A stretch of 64,000 nucleotides of DNA from CAVVAE01 sp963746185. Lineage in GTDB: Bacteria > Actinomycetota > Actinomycetes > Propionibacteriales > Nocardioidaceae. The notes beneath the pieces were generated by a model. It had not been told where the DNA came from and searched no databases. It saw only the letters and a program-made list of their open reading frames with translations. The DNA lies in the NCBI GenBank assembly GCA_963746185.1, contig CAVVAE010000004.1, positions 868,001 through 932,000 on the forward strand, given 5' to 3'. Numbering within the stretch: the first letter of the stretch is position 1; every line of letters begins with the position of its first letter. Shown piece after piece: positions 60,604 to 64,000 of the stretch. Made by a program: the position numbers and the translations under genes.

Positions 60604-61781
60604 GCGGGGGCGGTGTCCTTCGGCTCGCTGTCCTTCGCCTTCGGGGCGGTGGTCTCGGCCTCACCCTCAACGGAGGTGCTGTCGGCGTCACCGTCGAGGG
60701 AGGTGGTCTCCGCGTCGGTCTCGTTTGGATGGGATGTCTTCCTGCTCTCGGGGGGAAACACCCCGATGACGCCATCGCCCTCGGCCCGGTGCCGCTGGAC
60801 CTCCATCACATGACCGGTCGTCTTCGCTCCGATCCAGACGGCCAGCCAGCCGATACCTATGCCCGCGATGTCATCGAGCAAGTAGTGCCAGCCGAAATAG
60901 ATCGTGGACAACGTCGTCAGCACGAAGTACACCCACATGCCCCACCGCACCAGCGCACTGGGAATCACGTACCAGCAGATCAGGGCAGCGGTGAAGATGA
61001 TCGACACATGCAAGGACGCGAACGCAGCGACACCCTGGATCGACTGGGTTCCTTGCGGGTCATCCAGCACCCTCAGGCGAGAAGTAGCGAGCGCCGTCTG
61101 CAGGGCAGAGACGCCGGTCGACGGCAACTCGTTGAAGGCGCCGTTCTTGTAGAACGGGCCCAGCGCGGGCACCCAGTAGTAGCTGAGGGCGCCGAGCACC
61201 CAGTTGACGCAGAGCGCCGTGACATACCAAAAACCGGTGGCGACGTTCTTCGACCACACCAGGGCGGCGCCGAGGCTGACGGGCACGAACATCAGGAAGC
61301 CGACGTAGACAAAGGACAGCACGTGGGCGGAGATGCCCGTGCCGAGCAGGTTGTGCAGCACGACCGCGGGGTCATGGCCGAACATCAGGGCCATGTCGAG
61401 GCGGTGCAGGACGCTGTCGTACGGCTTGACCTCTCGAATAAAGGGAAGGAAGCCCTTGATGTTGCGGTAGGCGACGTACACGACATAGAACGTCGAGAGA
61501 CCGACGAGCACCAGCGCGATGCGGCTACCCGTCCAACGCGTCTTCGAGTAGAGCTTGAACGAGGCGAAGAAGCCCTTGAAGCCGCGGTTCCTGATGAGAA
61601 CACGGGGAATGACGTCGGCGAGGAAGAACAGGATGACAATCAGCGGCAGCCGGATGTACGACGGACCGGCAAGACCGTCAGGATCGCGAAGCGGAAGGTC
61701 TGTCCGGTAGGAGCTCACCCAGGCAAGGAGCCCGAACGCGACGGCGAGGCCGACTGCGAAGCCATAGGCCCGACGCGTCAT
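60600..61781 (-). CDS. PAP2 superfamily membrane phosphatase/phosphotransferase (Aur1/Ipt1-like)
   Basis: 393 residues from the ATG at 61779-61781 with AAGGGATGG upstream. Six or more membrane segments are present. The PAP2 catalytic blocks are FASLHVSIIFTAAL (with the SxH) and GWHYLLDDIAGIGIGW (with HxxxD), and KTRWTGSRI near residue 88 precedes the first. The domain order matches inositol phosphotransferase-like (PAP2_3) proteins. A Thr/Glu/Asp-rich hydrophilic tail of about 60 residues ends the protein. Substrate probably a phospholipid or lipid-linked phosphate. Confidence 0.82.
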   Translation of the reverse strand: MTRRAYGFAVGLAVAFGLLAWVSSYRTDLPLRDPDGLAGPSYIRLPLIVILFFLADVIPRVLIRNRGFKGFFASFKLYSKTRWTGSRIALVLVGLSTFYVVYVAYRNIKGFLPFIREVKPYDSVLHRLDMALMFGHDPAVVLHNLLGTGISAHVLSFVYVGFLMFVPVSLGAALVWSKNVATGFWYVTALCVNWVLGALSYYWVPALGPFYKNGAFNELPSTGVSALQTALATSRLRVLDDPQGTQSIQGVAAFASLHVSIIFTAALICWYVIPSALVRWGMWVYFVLTTLSTIYFGWHYLLDDIAGIGIGWLAVWIGAKTTGHVMEVQRHRAEGDGVIGVFPPESRKTSHPNETDAETTSLDGDADSTSVEGEAETTAPKAKDSEPKDTAPA

Positions 61782-61923
61782 GGAGCGACCCCATCCCTTC
61801 ACATCCCTGTGGTAGCTTGCGCCGCTCGACGAGGCGGGCGCCTCACCTATCCTAAACCCCGCGCGACCCGCAAACCGCCTCCCGTGGTCGCCATCGGCTG
61901 CGCGACGGCGGTAGGCTGGCCGA

Positions 61924-62015
61924 GACGACAGGGGAGCGCCAAGAGCGCTGAGAGTGCGGCAGATCCGCAGACCCTCGAACCTGATCCGGTTAGGACCGGC
62001 GAAGGGAGTCGAGAC
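61924..62015 (+). promoter_or_regulatory. TPP riboswitch (THI element)
   Basis: The conserved THI-box parts appear in order: GGGGAGC, GCTGAGAGTGCGG, the paired CCGCAGACCCT, AACCTGATCCGGTTAGGACCG and CGAAGGGAG, about 50 bases before the ykoE start. Thiamine pyrophosphate binding would switch off the downstream YkoE/YkoD transporter genes. Confidence 0.95.
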
Positions 62016-62063
62016 TCGAGCAGAACACTGCTTCCCCTCCCAACTCCTTGGGAGGCACCGCTG

Positions 62064-62756
62064 ATGGCACAGATGAGCAACACCACCAACACCGACAGCA
62101 CCAGCACGACCCGCGCCGGGACGACGTTCGGAGCTCCGGGCCCGGGATCGCCGGTCAACCCGGCCGGCTGGCGCACCATCGACTTGATGACGACGGCGGT
62201 CATCGGCGTCGTCTTCGGCGTGGCCTATTGGGGCTGGAGTTCCGGCTACACCGCGATCGACGCGGCGGCACCGGCGCTCGGCGCCGCCAAGGGCCTGCTC
62301 GGCGGTCCCTGGTTGATTGCGGGCGTGGTTGGCGGGTTCGTCGTACGCCGACCAGGCGCTGCGCTCATCGCCGAGACATTGGCGGCCGCGGTGTCAGGCA
62401 TCATCGGCACGCAGTGGGGTGCGACCGTGCTGCTCTCGGGCCTCCTCCAAGGGCTCGGCGTCGAGCTTGCGCTGGCGTTCTTCCTGTTCCGCAACTACCG
62501 GGTCTACGTGGCCATGCTCGGCGGAGCGCTCGCGGCAGCGTTCGAGACGTTGTACGAGTGGGACGCTTACTGGGTCGGCATGACAACGGCGTGGAAAGTC
62601 GCCTACCTCGGTTGCTTTGCTGTTTCGGGCGCCCTGGTCGCTGGACTCGGTGGCTGGTGGTTGGTCCGGGCACTCGCTGCGAGCGGTGCCATCGACGGAC
62701 TGCCCGCCGGACGCGAAGCCGCCGGACGAGAAGCCGCCGACGATCACAGCGCCTGA
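62064..62756 (+). CDS. ykoE: ECF transporter S component YkoE (thiamine/hydroxymethylpyrimidine)
   Basis: 230 residues from the ATG at 62064 with GGAGG at 62051-62055. The N-terminal 30 residues are hydrophilic; five or six membrane segments follow (TIDLMTTAVIGVVFGVAYWGW, GPWLIAGVVGGFVV, the LLSGLLQGLGVELALAFFLF region, MLGGALAAAFETLYEW and VAYLGCFAVSGALVAGLGGWWLV). The sequence W-x2-IDLMTTAVIG-x-VFGVAYW is typical of YkoE. With the TPP riboswitch and the ECF ATPase next to it, it imports thiamine or its HMP precursor. Confidence 0.92.
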   Translation: MAQMSNTTNTDSTSTTRAGTTFGAPGPGSPVNPAGWRTIDLMTTAVIGVVFGVAYWGWSSGYTAIDAAAPALGAAKGLLGGPWLIAGVVGGFVVRRPGAALIAETLAAAVSGIIGTQWGATVLLSGLLQGLGVELALAFFLFRNYRVYVAMLGGALAAAFETLYEWDAYWVGMTTAWKVAYLGCFAVSGALVAGLGGWWLVRALAASGAIDGLPAGREAAGREAADDHSA

Positions 62757-64000
62757 AGTCTCCGGGGGCGCCGACGTCGCGATCGATCGGCTTTCCTGGA
62801 CACCGCTTCGCAGGCGCACCCCGGTCCTCGATGATCTGAGCCTGTCGATCCCGGCAGGCCAGCGCGTCGTGATCGTCGGCCCGAGCGGCGCCGGCAAGTC
62901 GACGTTGCTTCGCGCCATCGCAGGAGTGCTCCTGACCGGCGGGCACGGAAGGCTCGAAGGCAGCGTTCTCGTCGACGGGCGTGAAGCGGGCCGCGTCCCA
63001 GGCGACGTCGGCCTGCTGATGCAGGACCCGGTCGCGAGCGTCGTCGCCGAGACCGTCGGCCGCGACGTGGCGTTCGGCCTCGAGAACCGCCGCGTGCCTC
63101 GTGCCGACATCTGGCCACAGGTCCGGCGCGCGTTGGCCGCTGCCGCCTTCCCGTACGACGAAACGCATCCGACCACAGCGCTCTCTGGCGGTGAGACCCA
63201 GCGACTCGTGCTCGCGGGGAGCCTTGTCCTCGGAAGCCGGGTGCTCCTGCTCGACGAACCCACGTCGATGCTCGACCCTGAAGCTGCCAAGACCGTGCGC
63301 GATGCCATCCGCACTGATGTCAGCCGACGAGGAACCACGACGATCATCGTGGAGCACCACTTCGAGCCGTGGCTCGATTTCGCCGACCGGCTCATCGTCC
63401 TTGGCCGCGCCGGCACGATCGTGGCCGATGGGCGGCCACGCGACGTCCTGGCGAACCATCAGGACCTACTCGGCGCCGAAGGCGTCTGGGTGCCCGGGCT
63501 CGGCAGCCCCACGTTGCACAAGCTCGACGAGATGCTCGTCGCACCCTGGCTCGACCCGCCACGACGCCTCGTCGAGGCCACCGACGTCCGTGTCGAGCTG
63601 CCGACCAGCCTGGTCGACCGACGCCGACCGCCAACCGTCGCGCTCGACGGGGTGAGCGCGTCGATCGACGCCGGTCGCTGCCTGTCGGTCACCGGAGCCA
63701 GTGGTGCCGGCAAGTCGACTCTCGTCTCCGTGTTGGCGGGTCTGCGCCGACCGACAGTTGGCGATGTCGTGTCAGCCCCAGAGCTTGCGACGCGCAAGGG
63801 CCCGGAGCCCTGGCGCTGGAAGTCACGTGACCTCACAGCCCGGTTGGCGTGGGCGCCGCAGACTCCTGAGCATGCGGTCGTCACGACCAGCGTGCGCGAA
63901 GAGGTGCGGGCGTCCGCACGGGCGAGTGGACGCGCGGGACAACGGGCAGATGCGCGGGCCGAGGGCTTGCTCGAAGCCTTCGGGCTCAGCCACCTGGAGT
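62686..64000 (+). CDS. ykoD: ECF transporter duplicated ATPase YkoD, partial at right edge
   Basis: A frame open to the window end, starting plausibly at the GTG at 62686 within the end of ykoE. First ABC module: VAIDRLSWTPLRRRTPVLDDLSLSI, Walker A VGPSGAGKST, Q-loop GLLMQDPVASVVAETVGRDVAFGLEN (the ECF-type Q-x-P string), signature LSGGETQRLVLAGSL and Walker B VLLLDEPTSMLD. A second module begins near 63580 with Walker A TGASGAGKST and WAPQTPEHAVVTTSVREEV. Fused double ATPases are typical of YkoD. The C-terminal part is beyond the window. Confidence 0.9.
   Translation, partial: MPSTDCPPDAKPPDEKPPTITAPEVSGGADVAIDRLSWTPLRRRTPVLDDLSLSIPAGQRVVIVGPSGAGKSTLLRAIAGVLLTGGHGRLEGSVLVDGREAGRVPGDVGLLMQDPVASVVAETVGRDVAFGLENRRVPRADIWPQVRRALAAAAFPYDETHPTTALSGGETQRLVLAGSLVLGSRVLLLDEPTSMLDPEAAKTVRDAIRTDVSRRGTTTIIVEHHFEPWLDFADRLIVLGRAGTIVADGRPRDVLANHQDLLGAEGVWVPGLGSPTLHKLDEMLVAPWLDPPRRLVEATDVRVELPTSLVDRRRPPTVALDGVSASIDAGRCLSVTGASGAGKSTLVSVLAGLRRPTVGDVVSAPELATRKGPEPWRWKSRDLTARLAWAPQTPEHAVVTTSVREEVRASARASGRAGQRADARAEGLLEAFGLSHLE

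Noticed and set aside
60729..62063. Long plus-strand frame in front of ykoE making a 675-residue protein
   Set aside because: It runs antisense through the PAP2 gene and across the TPP riboswitch; ykoE begins at 62064 with its own GGAGG.

Overview
The window is high-GC actinobacterial chromosome, most likely from Propionibacteriales/Nocardioidaceae (Aeromicrobium- or Nocardioides-like). This is inferred from codon bias, frequent GTG starts, an Lsr2 nucleoid protein, an F420-type LLM oxidoreductase, an actinobacterial pan/fol gene order and short palindromic GAGCTTGTCGA repeats. I saw no tRNA, rRNA, CRISPR array, transposase, integrase or phage gene.

Layout. 1-5.2 kb: 5' end of a probable proline dehydrogenase, a biotin carrier protein, an ABC-2 exporter with a broken ATPase frame, a TIM-barrel isomerase, a Ppx/GppA phosphatase, an MBL hydrolase and an ArsC-like protein. 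5.2-22.4 kb: conserved core block radA-disA-(membrane protein)-mutY-clpC-lsr2-lysS-coaX-nadB/nadC fusion-LLM-panD-panC-DUF2520, collinear from memory with M. tuberculosis Rv3585 to Rv3603c. 22.5-44.0 kb: accessory interval placed where the core block would continue directly. 44.0-55.1 kb: the core block resumes (DUF3180, folK-folB-NTF2-like-folP-folE-ftsH, hpt, tilS, zinc metalloprotease, dacB, ppa), matching Rv3605c to Rv3628. 55.1-64 kb: a tandem repeat, an acyl-CoA oxidase-like protein, an NlpC/P60 hydrolase, a VOC protein, an enoyl-CoA hydratase, a PAP2 membrane protein and a TPP-riboswitch-controlled YkoE/YkoD thiamine-precursor transporter that runs off the end.

The most interesting part is the accessory interval. 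It opens with a teichoic-acid-type glycosyltransferase. Next come a MidA-family methyltransferase, an acetyltransferase and a solitary NuoD paralogue in which the quinone-binding Tyr is Trp. Then comes a single ORF joining an APS reductase (CysH) to UDP-sulfoquinovose synthase (SqdB), that is, a sulfite producer fused to the enzyme that consumes sulfite. It is followed by four PAPS-type sulfotransferases in two tandem pairs, two GT2/GT4 glycosyltransferase pairs, a sugar epimerase and a TylF-like methyltransferase. I infer a sulfated and sulfonated surface glycan or glycolipid pathway. A glycine-betaine/choline-type ABC transporter closes the interval.

Sequence quality. From about 44 to 54 kb many housekeeping genes (folB, folE, ftsH, dacB, the metalloprotease, probably DUF3180) are interrupted by single-base indels, nearly all insertions, and hpt has an in-frame TAG. 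After removing the extra bases every gene has normal length and intact motifs, so I read this as local consensus error rather than gene decay. The 5.4 kb gene and the 1.3-2.0 kb ABC ATPase show the same kind of defect.
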